Positions 18,623 to 26,871 of a DNA stretch of 64,000 nt are shown here, in pieces. The stretch's first letter is position 1, and each line of letters opens with the position of its first letter. The position numbers were made by a program, and so were the translations under genes. The DNA lies in contig NZ_LVEN01000013.1 in the NCBI RefSeq assembly GCF_001686925.1, forward strand, positions 1-64,000. Reading direction: 5' to 3'. Source of the DNA: Flavobacterium piscis. GTDB lineage: Bacteria > Bacteroidota > Bacteroidia > Flavobacteriales > Flavobacteriaceae. A model generated the notes under the pieces. It was not told the DNA's origin and made no database searches. It worked only from the letters and a program-made list of their open reading frames with translations.

Positions 18623-18626
18623 AATC

Positions 18627-20387
18627 ATGTCAGAAAAAGTAGATTTAAGTCCTGCAGAGAAGGCATCAATTGAGTGTTTAGCTAATGTATTTAAAGCAAT
18701 TGATGATAAAAAGCACTTTCTTGTTGAAGCCGGTGCGGGTGCAGGTAAGACTTACACGTTAATTAAAGCTTTAAAGTACCTTATAGAAAAAAATAATGCA
18801 GAGTATTTAAAAGCAAGTAAAAAAATCGCATGTATTACCTATACAAACGTGGCAAAAGATGAAATCCGTTCAAGAACAGATAATCATCCCATCGTGTTAG
18901 CAGATACAATACATGCTTTCGCATGGGAAGCGATACAAAATTTTCAAAAAGGACTTCGTGACCGAATCTTAGATTTGGGTGATAAATGGCAGGAAAGGAT
19001 TAAAGAAGCGGGAGGAATAAAATCTCAAAGAGTTATCTATAATTTAGGATATCCAAAGATAACTGACGAAGAAATCTTTTTGCATCATAATGATGTAATA
19101 AAATTATTCACTTCGCTATTGAACGATGATAAATTTAAAAAGATATTTACAAGTAAGTATCCGATTATTCTAATTGATGAGTATCAGGATACAAATAAAG
19201 CTTTAACTGAAGCATTAGTCGCCAATTTTATTGAGGTAGAATCTAATATAATTTTAGGATTTTTTGGTGATCACTGGCAGAAGATTTACGGCACAGAATC
19301 TTGTGGTTTTATTGAGACAAGTAAAGGTAAAATGGAAATTATTGGTAAACAAGCAAATTTTCGTTCGGATAAAAATATTGTTACAGTTTTAAATAGGATG
19401 CGTCCTTCGCTTAAACAGTTTGAGTATGATCCAGAATCTGAAGGAGAAATTGTTGTTTTTCATAGCAATAATTGGAAAGGGGAGCGAAGAACAGGCGCAC
19501 ATTGGAATGGTGATCTTCCAGAAGATGTTGCACATGATTATTTAGAATGGACTAAACAGGAATTAAACAAAAATGATTGGAATATTAGTTCTGAAAATAC
19601 TAAAATTCTTATGCTTACAAATAACGTTCTTGCTTCTGAACAAGGATATCAAAATGTCGCTAAAGTATTTTCTGACAATGACGACTTCCTTAAAAAAAAT
19701 AATGAATACATGTCTTTTCTTATGGATGTAGTAGAAATAGGTTCTGAGGCATTTCAAAACAATAAGTATGGAGAAATGATTCGTTCTTTTAATATAGGTA
19801 CACCCAGTATCAGAAAGCACGCAGATAAAAAAGTCTGGTTTGATGATATGACTAATCTTCTTGCCTTGCGTCAAGCCGGAACTGTTGGTAATGTATTGGA
19901 TTTACTAAAAACAACGAAGAAACCAAGATTGCCAAGGAAAATTGAGGAGAAAGAATATCGTTTTACTCAAATTAAAGCTGTAGCTGAAAAAGACAGAGAA
20001 GATGATGATAAGAACTTTGTTTCAAAAATCGAATCAATAAGGTCAATTCCATATGCTGAAATCTCAAGTGTTTCAAAATATATCGATGACAAAACTTTAT
20101 ATTCAACAAAACATGGTGTAAAAGGTGCTCAATTTGAAAATGTGATTATAGTTCTAGGTAGAGGATGGAATCAGTATAATTGGAATCAATTTCTTGAGTG
20201 GATAAATTCAGAAAAAGTTCCTGCTGATAAAAAAGATACTTATGAAAGAAACAGAAACCTGTTTTATGTTGCATGTTCAAGACCTAAAAAGAGATTATCA
20301 CTACTCTTCACACAAGAGTTATCAGATAATGCTTTAGAAGGCTTAAAAAAGATATTTGGGGATGTAATTTATGAAGCAAATAATTAA
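18627..20387 (+). CDS. gajB: UvrD/Rep-type SF1A helicase, Gabija GajB-like
   Basis: The 586-residue protein shows SF1A motifs in order: EAGAGAGKT (34-42), ITYTNVAKDEIRSR (about 71-84), DTIHAFAW (about 93), motif II LIDEYQDT near 183, motif V TKHGVKGAQFENVIIV near 495, and motif VI FYVACSRPKKRLSLL near 546. It follows the OLD nuclease by four bases and is certainly co-translated. In Gabija, GajB is activated by DNA ends made by GajA and drains nucleotides. It is longer than the type protein of about 494 residues, so the pair may be a Gabija variant rather than the canonical form. Confidence 0.88.
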   Translation: MSEKVDLSPAEKASIECLANVFKAIDDKKHFLVEAGAGAGKTYTLIKALKYLIEKNNAEYLKASKKIACITYTNVAKDEIRSRTDNHPIVLADTIHAFAWEAIQNFQKGLRDRILDLGDKWQERIKEAGGIKSQRVIYNLGYPKITDEEIFLHHNDVIKLFTSLLNDDKFKKIFTSKYPIILIDEYQDTNKALTEALVANFIEVESNIILGFFGDHWQKIYGTESCGFIETSKGKMEIIGKQANFRSDKNIVTVLNRMRPSLKQFEYDPESEGEIVVFHSNNWKGERRTGAHWNGDLPEDVAHDYLEWTKQELNKNDWNISSENTKILMLTNNVLASEQGYQNVAKVFSDNDDFLKKNNEYMSFLMDVVEIGSEAFQNNKYGEMIRSFNIGTPSIRKHADKKVWFDDMTNLLALRQAGTVGNVLDLLKTTKKPRLPRKIEEKEYRFTQIKAVAEKDREDDDKNFVSKIESIRSIPYAEISSVSKYIDDKTLYSTKHGVKGAQFENVIIVLGRGWNQYNWNQFLEWINSEKVPADKKDTYERNRNLFYVACSRPKKRLSLLFTQELSDNALEGLKKIFGDVIYEANN

Positions 20388-20435
20388 GAGAATGTTTACT
20401 AAAATAACGTAAATAATTTAAAAAAGAAAAATAAA

Positions 20436-20765
20436 ATGGCAAATTATGCAATTTCAGGAGTGTGGAAGAATGATAAAAATGTTATTACGCACTATGCTAT
20501 CCATCAATTTAGTTACAAGGATAACACAATCGGCTTGGCTGCAAAAACAACAAAATCAAATGCTGTTAGCTTGTTAGATAATAGTCAAAATTCTGCAATA
20601 ACAATTTTATGGAATTACAATACAGAAGGATGGAAAAGAGGTGCTACTATTACAGTAGTAGGGAGCAATCCTAATAAGTATTTGAGATCAAATCAAGACG
20701 GTACAGTGGTAGATAACTTAAGTAATTTGATAAATTATGGTTCAGTGACTAATAATTTTTCATAA
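20436..20765 (+). CDS. DUF3892 domain protein
   Basis: The 109-residue protein fits DUF3892 by eye: an N-terminal ISGVWKNDKNVITHYAIH strand pair, a central TILWNYNTEGWKRG with the conserved tryptophan-glycine, and the closing YLRSNQDGTVVDNLSNL. The function of the family is unknown. It starts 48 bases after the helicase stop, in the same direction and with no terminator between, so it may be a third gene of the defence operon. Confidence 0.75.
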   Translation: MANYAISGVWKNDKNVITHYAIHQFSYKDNTIGLAAKTTKSNAVSLLDNSQNSAITILWNYNTEGWKRGATITVVGSNPNKYLRSNQDGTVVDNLSNLINYGSVTNNFS

Positions 20766-20832
20766 ACCTAAGATTATTGTTAATAGGTTTAAACTTCATT
20801 GTTGCTTACGAGTCTTATCATAACTAAATCAC

Positions 20833-21252
20833 TTAAATAGATAACTGATGCTTAATCAACGCTAGGGCAATCGTAGGGATTTGTTTGATACTTTCTACAC
20901 CAATTGTACCTAGTTGAGATTTGGTAAAATTCCAAATTTTAGATTGCTGCATTATCTCTAAAGTTTTATGCCCTTCATTAGTAAGTCTAAAATGCTTACT
21001 GCTTAACATAACTATTCCACTGTGACCAAATGTAATACCTAGGGTTTGCCTGTCATCTGCCTTATTACTCTCGATATCTATTAAATCTTGGTCATAAAGT
21101 ATTTTTAAATAATGATATACTATCTTAATGTCATCATTTTTTTGATAATTTAATCCTAGCTTTTTGAACAGTTCGTATGTTGAAATTACGGGGGAATCGT
21201 ATTCTTCGAATACAATAAGATAATTTTTGACTACTTCAATGTCTATTTTCAT
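20833..21252 (-). CDS. DUF2513 family protein
   Basis: The 139-residue protein has a winged-helix-like N-terminal half (YELFKKLGLN, then YHYLKILYDQDLIDIE). It contains the conserved FRLTNEGHKTLEIM segment followed by IWNFTKSQ, which is characteristic of DUF2513, a family common in phages and islands. The function is unknown, possibly DNA binding. The start overlaps the end of the next upstream gene by 17 bases, so the two form an operon. Confidence 0.7.
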   Translation of the reverse strand: MKIDIEVVKNYLIVFEEYDSPVISTYELFKKLGLNYQKNDDIKIVYHYLKILYDQDLIDIESNKADDRQTLGITFGHSGIVMLSSKHFRLTNEGHKTLEIMQQSKIWNFTKSQLGTIGVESIKQIPTIALALIKHQLSI

Positions 21253-21523
21253 TTTCTCTTTTTAATTTCGACAATATTTCTGACTTCAATTGCTGAACCT
21301 GCTCCTGATGTCGCTTTGCTTCTTGTTCAAATTCCTTCATTTTTCGATCGTGAGTAAATTCCTTAAATTGAAGTTCTTGATTTATATTGGCAAGTTCTAT
21401 CTCTAATTTTAAAGTCTGACGGCGATGATCAACTAATAAGACGCATAATAGTGTAGTAATTGCCAAAAGTATTATGACAAGAAACTTAAAGTATCTGGAA
21501 TTATCTAAGACATGAAGTATCAT
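21236..21523 (-). CDS. Small membrane-anchored coiled-coil protein
   Basis: The 95-residue protein has one transmembrane segment (about residues 12-31, FLVIILLAITTLLCVLLVD) followed by a charged coiled coil (about 35-92, rich in Glu, Lys and Gln). I recognise no family. It is co-transcribed with the DUF2513 gene, which it overlaps. The arrangement suggests a membrane-tethered partner for that protein. Confidence 0.65.
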   Translation of the reverse strand: MILHVLDNSRYFKFLVIILLAITTLLCVLLVDHRRQTLKLEIELANINQELQFKEFTHDRKMKEFEQEAKRHQEQVQQLKSEILSKLKRENENRH

Positions 21524-21589
21524 AGAATAAGATTTAGGTACTGACTAATAGTTAATTATAAAAATACAAAAATCTGTTTAAAAAACATC

Positions 21590-21928
21590 TTAATTCTTTT
21601 TCAATTGCTTCAAATTCTTTTTTAACTGATCGATTTCTTCTTTTTGATAGTCTATTATGGCTTTCCTTGCTTCGGCTAATTCCTGGTAGTTTTGATCACC
21701 AGCTTCACTTTTATCATTGGTTGCTGCCTCAGTATTTCCAAAACACAGCCAATCCATTGTTACACCGAAATGGGAAGATATATCCATTAATTGCTGAATT
21801 GTTGGTTGCAATTTTCCAGATTCTATTTTACTAAATTGACTAGTGTCAACCTTTATTTTTGTAGATAAATCCTTTTGAGTGAGGTTTTTCAGATTTCTTA
21901 ACTCTTTTATTCTCAGTGAAATACTCAT
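21590..21928 (-). CDS. XRE-family transcriptional repressor
   Basis: The 112-residue protein has an N-terminal helix-turn-helix (residues about 3-62): IKELRNLKNLTQKDLSTKI, then DTSQFSKIESGKLQPTIQQL. A C-terminal coiled coil (about 80-112, KEEIDQLKKNLKQLKK) is likely for dimerisation. It is divergent from the small gene at 22026, with palindromic sites between them, and so resembles a CI/Cro-type switch. It may also head the leftward operon including 21236 and 20833. Confidence 0.9.
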   Translation of the reverse strand: MSISLRIKELRNLKNLTQKDLSTKIKVDTSQFSKIESGKLQPTIQQLMDISSHFGVTMDWLCFGNTEAATNDKSEAGDQNYQELAEARKAIIDYQKEEIDQLKKNLKQLKKN

Positions 21929-21943
21929 AAAAAATTAATTATA

Positions 21944-21960
21944 AAGGAATATTATTCCTT
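21944..21960. promoter_or_regulatory. Operator 1 of the XRE switch
   Basis: AAGGAATATTATTCCTT is a perfect palindrome around one central base. It lies 16 bases before the XRE start codon, in its leader, and shares the core GGAATnnnATTCC with operator 2. Confidence 0.65.
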
Positions 21961-21965
21961 TTTTA

Positions 21966-21998
21966 TTTGTTAAAGCGGAATATAATTCCATATTTTTG
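21966..21998 (+). promoter_or_regulatory. Rightward promoter with embedded operator 2
   Basis: TTTG at 21966-21969 and TATTTTTG at 21991-21998 are 21 bases apart. Between them GGAATATAATTCC (21977-21989) repeats the operator core. Binding there would block RNA polymerase, so the XRE protein likely represses the 22026 gene. A further 17-base inverted repeat (GTTTCAA TAT TTGAAAC) occupies 21998-22014. Confidence 0.6.
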
Positions 21999-22025
21999 TT
22001 TCAATATTTGAAACGAAATTTCTAA

Positions 22026-22238
22026 ATGAGTAAAAATACAACAAAAAATTATAATTCTTATGATGCTGTTGCCTTAGAAGCGCTTTATGTTAAATATGGT
22101 TTATCCAAATTTTATATAAGACAATCTATTAATGGTAAAGTTGTAGGAATTACTCCAGACGCCATTAAAAAAGATTATAAATCCATGGTCATTGAAAACC
22201 AGAAAACAGTAAAAAATTTGATCGATAAAACTCGTTAA
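22026..22238 (+). CDS. Small basic protein opposite the XRE repressor
   Basis: The 70-residue basic protein has the pattern ALEALYVKYGLSKFYIRQSI followed by GKVVGITPDAIKKDYK. This resembles small proteins found in Bacteroidota phages and islands. The helices could form a DNA-binding fold, so a Cro-like role is possible from position. The function is not known. The start lies 27 bases after the -7 box. Confidence 0.6.
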   Translation: MSKNTTKNYNSYDAVALEALYVKYGLSKFYIRQSINGKVVGITPDAIKKDYKSMVIENQKTVKNLIDKTR

Positions 22239-22304
22239 GGATTGATGTTACATCATTTTGATCAAATTAAACCGAAAACCATTCCAATACCAAAAAACTT
22301 AAAT

Positions 22305-23621
22305 ATGAAAAAAATTACAATTTTGAAATTGAGCATTTTATTACTTTTTCCAATAATACTCTGTAGTTGTGCAGGGGATGATAAACAAGAGAATAGTCCT
22401 TCTTCGATTAGTATAAAAACAATTGAAGTAAAGAACATCACAGAAAAATCTGCAACGATATCCGCTAATATAGAATTAGTAGGCATGAATGAAATAACAG
22501 TTAAAGGAATTTGTATCAGTATCAATACAAACCCAACTATTGAAAATTTAAAAATTGAAGAAAAGGGGAACGCAATTGGACAATTCAATTTTTCATTTCA
22601 AAATCTAAATGCTATCACAAAATATTATGCTAGAAGCTATGTGTTGACAAACTCCGGAATAATCTATGGAAATGAAATCAGCTTTGTAACAACTCAAAAT
22701 ACAAAACCAATAGTTAGTACTGGATCGGTGACGCTGATAACATCTAAAACAGCAATCACAAGTGGAACAATTGTAAATAAAGGAACCTCAGACGTAGTTG
22801 GTTACGGTGTGTATATTTCTTCAACTAATGTAATACCAACCACTACAGATAGAGATGTACAAGGAGTTATTGATTCCAATAAATTTATTTGTTCGCTAGC
22901 CAATTTAGAGCCAGACACTAAGTATTATATTCGAGCATATGCTATTAATAATTCAGGGATTTCTTTTGGCGAAGTAATGTCATTTACAACTGAAAAAGTA
23001 GGCTTACCAACTATAATAACTAATCAGCCCAGTTCTATTTATACATCTACAGCTAAAGTTGGTGGTACTATCCTAAGCGATGGTGGTAGTAAATTCTTAT
23101 CGGTTGGTGTTTGCATTTCAGCTGTTAGTCCAATTCCGACCACAGCAGATGCTAAAACCGATGTAACAAGTCCTTCTGAGAATGTATTTGAAATTAATTT
23201 GAATGACCTAAAAGCAAATACCAAATATTACACAAGAGCGTATGGTACAAATGGTTTGGGCACCTTTTATGGTGAAGTGATCGTATTTACTACTAAAGCA
23301 GTTGGAGTTCCAGTTCTTAAAATCTCTGCTTTAAGTGGATCGGGATTAACAGCTAGTAGTGGTGCATCAGTTATAAATAACGGTGGCGATGTAATAACTT
23401 CCTATGGTTTTGTTTGGTCAAAATTTGAGAACCCGGACATTACTTGGCAGAATGTTTATAAGACAAAACAAGAAGGCACATTTCCAAATCTTACTTATTT
23501 CAACGGAACATTGATGGGCGGTATATTTCCAAATACCACGCATTATGTCAGGGCTTATGCAACAAACAGCTATGGTACAGGTTATAGTCCACCATTAACC
23601 TTCACGACAGGTAAGAACTAA
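22305..23621 (+). CDS. Lipoprotein with tandem fibronectin-III-like repeats
   Basis: The 438-residue protein has a lipoprotein signal (MKKITILKLSILLLFPIILC, lipidated Cys in CSCAGDD). Four tandem domains of about 85-100 residues follow. Each contains a T-x-x-x-A-x-x-x-G strand, a GV-x-x-S turn and a closing YY-x-RAYA-x-N-x-x-G-x-x-YG-x-x-x-x-FTT motif, seen in many Bacteroidota surface proteins. The frame is open to 22242, but the ATG at 22305 gives the proper signal. The role is unknown; it may be a surface adhesin or cargo of the island. Confidence 0.85.
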   Translation: MKKITILKLSILLLFPIILCSCAGDDKQENSPSSISIKTIEVKNITEKSATISANIELVGMNEITVKGICISINTNPTIENLKIEEKGNAIGQFNFSFQNLNAITKYYARSYVLTNSGIIYGNEISFVTTQNTKPIVSTGSVTLITSKTAITSGTIVNKGTSDVVGYGVYISSTNVIPTTTDRDVQGVIDSNKFICSLANLEPDTKYYIRAYAINNSGISFGEVMSFTTEKVGLPTIITNQPSSIYTSTAKVGGTILSDGGSKFLSVGVCISAVSPIPTTADAKTDVTSPSENVFEINLNDLKANTKYYTRAYGTNGLGTFYGEVIVFTTKAVGVPVLKISALSGSGLTASSGASVINNGGDVITSYGFVWSKFENPDITWQNVYKTKQEGTFPNLTYFNGTLMGGIFPNTTHYVRAYATNSYGTGYSPPLTFTTGKN

Positions 23622-23838
23622 AATCAATAACTTAAAATCTAAAAACCAGATGAATATATGTAAATGGTGAAATAGCCAAGTTTCAGACGAAAAAACAGTG
23701 TGGTACCGAAGAGACTTAGTATTAGGATATTCATTTTGCAGTACAAAATGTGCCACTCATGGAAACCGTCAAATAATGAATCTAATCGTAGTGATTTAAA
23801 ATCTCCGGAAACTTCCATTGAAAATTTACAATTACAAA

Positions 23839-24081
23839 ATGAGGAAAGGAAGATTGATCAGAGAGCAACAATATATACAAAATATTGAAGCTGCGCAAAA
23901 GATAATGGCAATCGTACGGGAATTATTTCGCCATTGGAAAATAGTTGTTCCCTTATATATAATTGCTTTTGCAGCATTGGTATTATTGCTTGATCCCAAA
24001 CATATAATCATTATTGTTATAGCTTTTTCTTTACCAATTATAGCTATAATATGGGCCTATTTTATGGCGCCGAAAAATTAA
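23839..24081 (+). CDS. Small protein with two membrane segments
   Basis: The 80-residue protein has a basic N-terminal half (MRKGRLIREQQ) and two hydrophobic segments (about residues 36-53 and 56-73), ending in FMAPKN. The start is uncertain. An overlapping frame from 23700 encodes a soluble-looking peptide, SWKPSNNESNRSDLKSPE, that could be the true N-terminus if a frameshift is present. A hairpin terminator follows at 24104-24146. I recognise no family. Confidence 0.45.
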   Translation: MRKGRLIREQQYIQNIEAAQKIMAIVRELFRHWKIVVPLYIIAFAALVLLLDPKHIIIIVIAFSLPIIAIIWAYFMAPKN

Positions 24082-24103
24082 TTATTAAATAAAACATGAC
24101 ATT

Positions 24104-24146
24104 AAACCCCAGCTAACTAAAATCCTTAGATCGGCTGGGTTTTTTA
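24104..24146 (+). terminator. Terminator at the end of the rightward lipoprotein unit
   Basis: AACCCCAGC pairs imperfectly with GGCTGGGTT, followed by TTTTATTTT. Confidence 0.6.
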
Positions 24147-24169
24147 TTTTATATGGTTGTATTATCGTG

Positions 24170-24301
24170 CTATATTGCAATAAATTTTGACATTATTTCA
24201 TCACTTACCTCCGTGGCTTCTTCCTCTGTTGCTTCCGCCAATCTAAATGATTCCCATTTGGTACTTATTTCCCAGCAATCGTCTTCTTTTATTTCTTTCA
24301 T
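24170..24301 (-). CDS. 43-residue acidic small protein
   Basis: A complete minus-strand frame of 43 codons runs from ATG at 24301. It starts 15 bases after the stop of the polymerase-like gene on the same strand. The peptide is strongly acidic (MKEIKEDDCWEISTKWESF, then EATEEEATEVSDEI). It has no recognised family. Tight spacing and consistent acidic composition favour a real gene. Confidence 0.4.
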   Translation of the reverse strand: MKEIKEDDCWEISTKWESFRLAEATEEEATEVSDEIMSKFIAI

Positions 24302-24316
24302 AATGTTCTTTTATTT

Positions 24317-25846
24317 TTATTTCGCAGTGGTGTAAATTGATAAGTCACTTGCCACTCGATTCATTACTTCTCTTACCCTGTCAACATTCTTTTGAGTGGT
24401 AAATAAGGCATCGTAAACGTACCCGGCATTTATTCCCTCAAGATTCAATCTTCTTATTACCTCGGTCATTATTTCGACTTCTTTTTCAAACAATCTTTGT
24501 GATGTGATTTTATAATTTAAACAAATCTTTTCATTTATAATATTCTTAATCATTCTATTTTCAGTGCTCGTATAATAATTGTATAATGGGGACTTTTTCA
24601 TTTCCGCTCGCTGCTTATTGAAAAATGACAGATGCTCTATTTTGATGATGTCTTTATCAATTCCTGTATCATCAGAAATTGATTTATGCGTGATGTATTT
24701 TTGTGCTCCACCGTATAATGATATTGCGATATTTGGATGAAGACAGGCATAATCTACTTCAACAATTGGTTCTCCATCGATTTTTATCATTGCTCTTATC
24801 CAACTGGGCATTAAAGTAAAGCAATCAACAACTCGACCGCCTGATTTATGATCGCCAACGATCGGAATCATAATTCCGTTATCAGTCAGATATTTATATA
24901 AGAGGATATTGTCCTCAATAAATGTTCTGTTTTCATGATCCTTCCAATATTCATTTTTGTGCCTGTTCCTCATGGTGTATGTTTTGCCTTTCTTGTTCTT
25001 TTTTTTTGCTTTGCAAAGTTCTTTTCCTCTTTTCAATATCTCTGATTCATCAGGGTAATCTATTTGAGAATATAACTCTATAAGATTAGCAGCTATTATG
25101 TTGTCACTAGCTATTTTAAGGGTCTTGAACGTGTGCTTTTGTCGTTGCCGAATAAGTTTAGGTGTAGTCAAGTTATAGGTCGTTAAACCGGCGTTATAAT
25201 ACGTATCTGTGATTTTAAACTTTCGTGATGTTACGCCCTGACTATAGGTTTCTTTGCCAAATTTGTTCTTCATTATTTCTATCATTGGCCCCTTCTCTTT
25301 CGAGCCGGATAATAGACAATCAATCACTTTGTTATAAATGTAATTGGATGCACTATTTTGTGTCTGTTCGTGTAGGATCGTTGAGTTCAATGTCTTCCAT
25401 TTATCGTTAAAATATGTGGAGGAGAGATTAGAAATGACTATTAAGCACTTTTCGACCGCCACGGTCAAATCCTTATCGATTTCTCTTAGTAAAGATTTCG
25501 ATGTATATTTTTTTAGGTTGTAAACTATTTTGTTCGGTATGTGGAGCAGAGAAGAACTGGCAAAAAATAGCGCAATCTGCGCACATTGATTTTCATCAGT
25601 ACATTCGGCAAGGTCTGTTATCAGTGGTTCTACATCAGTATTATTATCATAGTCATTAATAATATAGATGAGAGATGTATTGGATGATGATAGAGGTGTA
25701 AGTGATGATGATGATGATGATGATGTGGTATATAGTGGTTTGGATATGGTCGTGTTATGACTATACACATTTGGTACTGGTGTACTGAATAGCTTATTTA
25801 ATTTTGATTGGTCTAAGATGGATTTCTCCTTGTTTGTTAAGATCAT
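24317..25846 (-). CDS. Polymerase-palm-like protein of a mobile element, family unclear
   Basis: The 509-residue protein has a Ser/Thr-rich low-complexity N-terminus (a run of seven serines near 43-49) and a basic middle (GKELCKAKKKNKKGK). The C-terminal part carries polymerase-like signals. IVEVDYACLHPNIAI near residue 364 recalls motif A (catalytic Asp followed by Y/F-x-x-L-x-P-x-I). SFFNKQRAEMKKSPLYNYY comes next. GYVYDALF near 479 recalls motif C of family A polymerases (a single Asp after an aromatic or His). This could be a replication protein of a phage-like element. It could instead be an unrelated fold with chance motifs. It heads a leftward unit with the 43-residue gene. The start ATG at 25846 is followed by normal coding. 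Confidence 0.55.
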   Translation of the reverse strand: MILTNKEKSILDQSKLNKLFSTPVPNVYSHNTTISKPLYTTSSSSSSSLTPLSSSNTSLIYIINDYDNNTDVEPLITDLAECTDENQCAQIALFFASSSLLHIPNKIVYNLKKYTSKSLLREIDKDLTVAVEKCLIVISNLSSTYFNDKWKTLNSTILHEQTQNSASNYIYNKVIDCLLSGSKEKGPMIEIMKNKFGKETYSQGVTSRKFKITDTYYNAGLTTYNLTTPKLIRQRQKHTFKTLKIASDNIIAANLIELYSQIDYPDESEILKRGKELCKAKKKNKKGKTYTMRNRHKNEYWKDHENRTFIEDNILLYKYLTDNGIMIPIVGDHKSGGRVVDCFTLMPSWIRAMIKIDGEPIVEVDYACLHPNIAISLYGGAQKYITHKSISDDTGIDKDIIKIEHLSFFNKQRAEMKKSPLYNYYTSTENRMIKNIINEKICLNYKITSQRLFEKEVEIMTEVIRRLNLEGINAGYVYDALFTTQKNVDRVREVMNRVASDLSIYTTAK

Positions 25847-25884
25847 TTTTATGCTGGATTATTTTTATGGGCTGTTTTTTTACT

Positions 25885-25922
25885 GAGGTCGAGCAGCCAG
25901 GCTAATTAATCCTGGCAACCTC
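25885..25922. other. Hairpin upstream of the polymerase-like gene
   Basis: GCCAGG (25895-25900) pairs with CCTGGC (25911-25916), and an outer GAGGT pairs with ACCTC. It lies 39-76 bases before the minus-strand start at 25846, so it may be in its leader RNA. No T tract follows, so it is probably not a terminator. Confidence 0.4.
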
Positions 25923-25982
25923 ATAAGAGTTATACAAATTTTTATACAATTTGTTTTCTTATTCCATAAATTAATTCTATTC

Positions 25983-26871
25983 CTTGGACTAAGAACTTCA
26001 AACGGGGATAACACAGCCAAATTAAAAAGGATATCAGGAATTACAACGTGGTGTTGTGATGAAAGTGAGGAATTGGTGGATGAAACTCTCTTTGATAAAG
26101 TTGACTTATCTGTTCGAACCCTCGGAATTTAAAACCGGGTTATAATGATCTTGAATCCAACTACAAAGAACCATTGGATTTATAACTGTTTTTTTTTTAT
26201 TATTACGAATTGAGGATGGGACCGGTTACATCCAATCAACTTACCTGGACAGCAAGCAGAATTTAAGTACTGACTTCATTAGAGAAGTTGAGACCTTAAA
26301 AGAGTTAAACGTTGAGAAGTACTCGAATATAATTTTAGGATCTTGGTCAGAAAAGAGCGAAGGCGGTATCTTTTCAAACTGGGAATATGTAACGTTTCCG
26401 AAGGATGAAGAAATTACTTTTGGCGCGGATTGGGGTTACAGTGTAGGTCTATCGACATTGATTGCGGTAGTAATCGATAACAAAAACATGAGGATTCATG
26501 TTTGTCAACATCTCTATCAAAAGGGATTGAATACTTATCAGTTAATTAAAATTTTTAAAGTTGTATGCGGTTCTAATCTTATTGTTGGTTATAGCGCAGC
26601 AGGTCGTCAAATAGATGAAATCAAACTTGGCGGTATTAATATTGTTCCCGCAAAAAAGGCTGCCGGATAAGTAAGAGAGGGAGTAATGCTAATGAAAAAT
26701 TACGTTATCGTTGTTGACTATAAGTGTAAAGACTTAGCAAACGAATTAAATAATTATTCTTGGAAGACTAATGGTGAGAAACCAATTGACCGCTGGAACC
26801 ATACTATTGATGCAATAAGGTATTGCGTAAAGCATTTGAAGGAAAATAACAAAGAATGTTTTGTTTGCTAA
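25983..26871 (+). pseudogene. Decayed phage terminase large subunit (C-terminal two thirds)
   Basis: The plus strand encodes, in order, NTAKLKRISGITTWCCDESEE, a stop at 26130, NRVIMILNPTTKNHWIYN, then after a shift GYIQSTYLDSKQN, ILGSWSEKSEGGIF, FGADWGYSVGLSTLIAVV and NIVPAKKAAG. Another stop at 26668 follows, then VREGVMLMKNYVIVVD and IDRWNHTIDAIRYCVKH. This is the ATPase motif II region and nuclease domain of a TerL of the kind found in Bacteroidota phages. DWGYSVGLSTLI holds a nuclease Asp, and NHTIDAIRY is the terminal nuclease motif. Two stops and one frame change show it is dead. No portal or capsid genes remain nearby. Confidence 0.85.
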
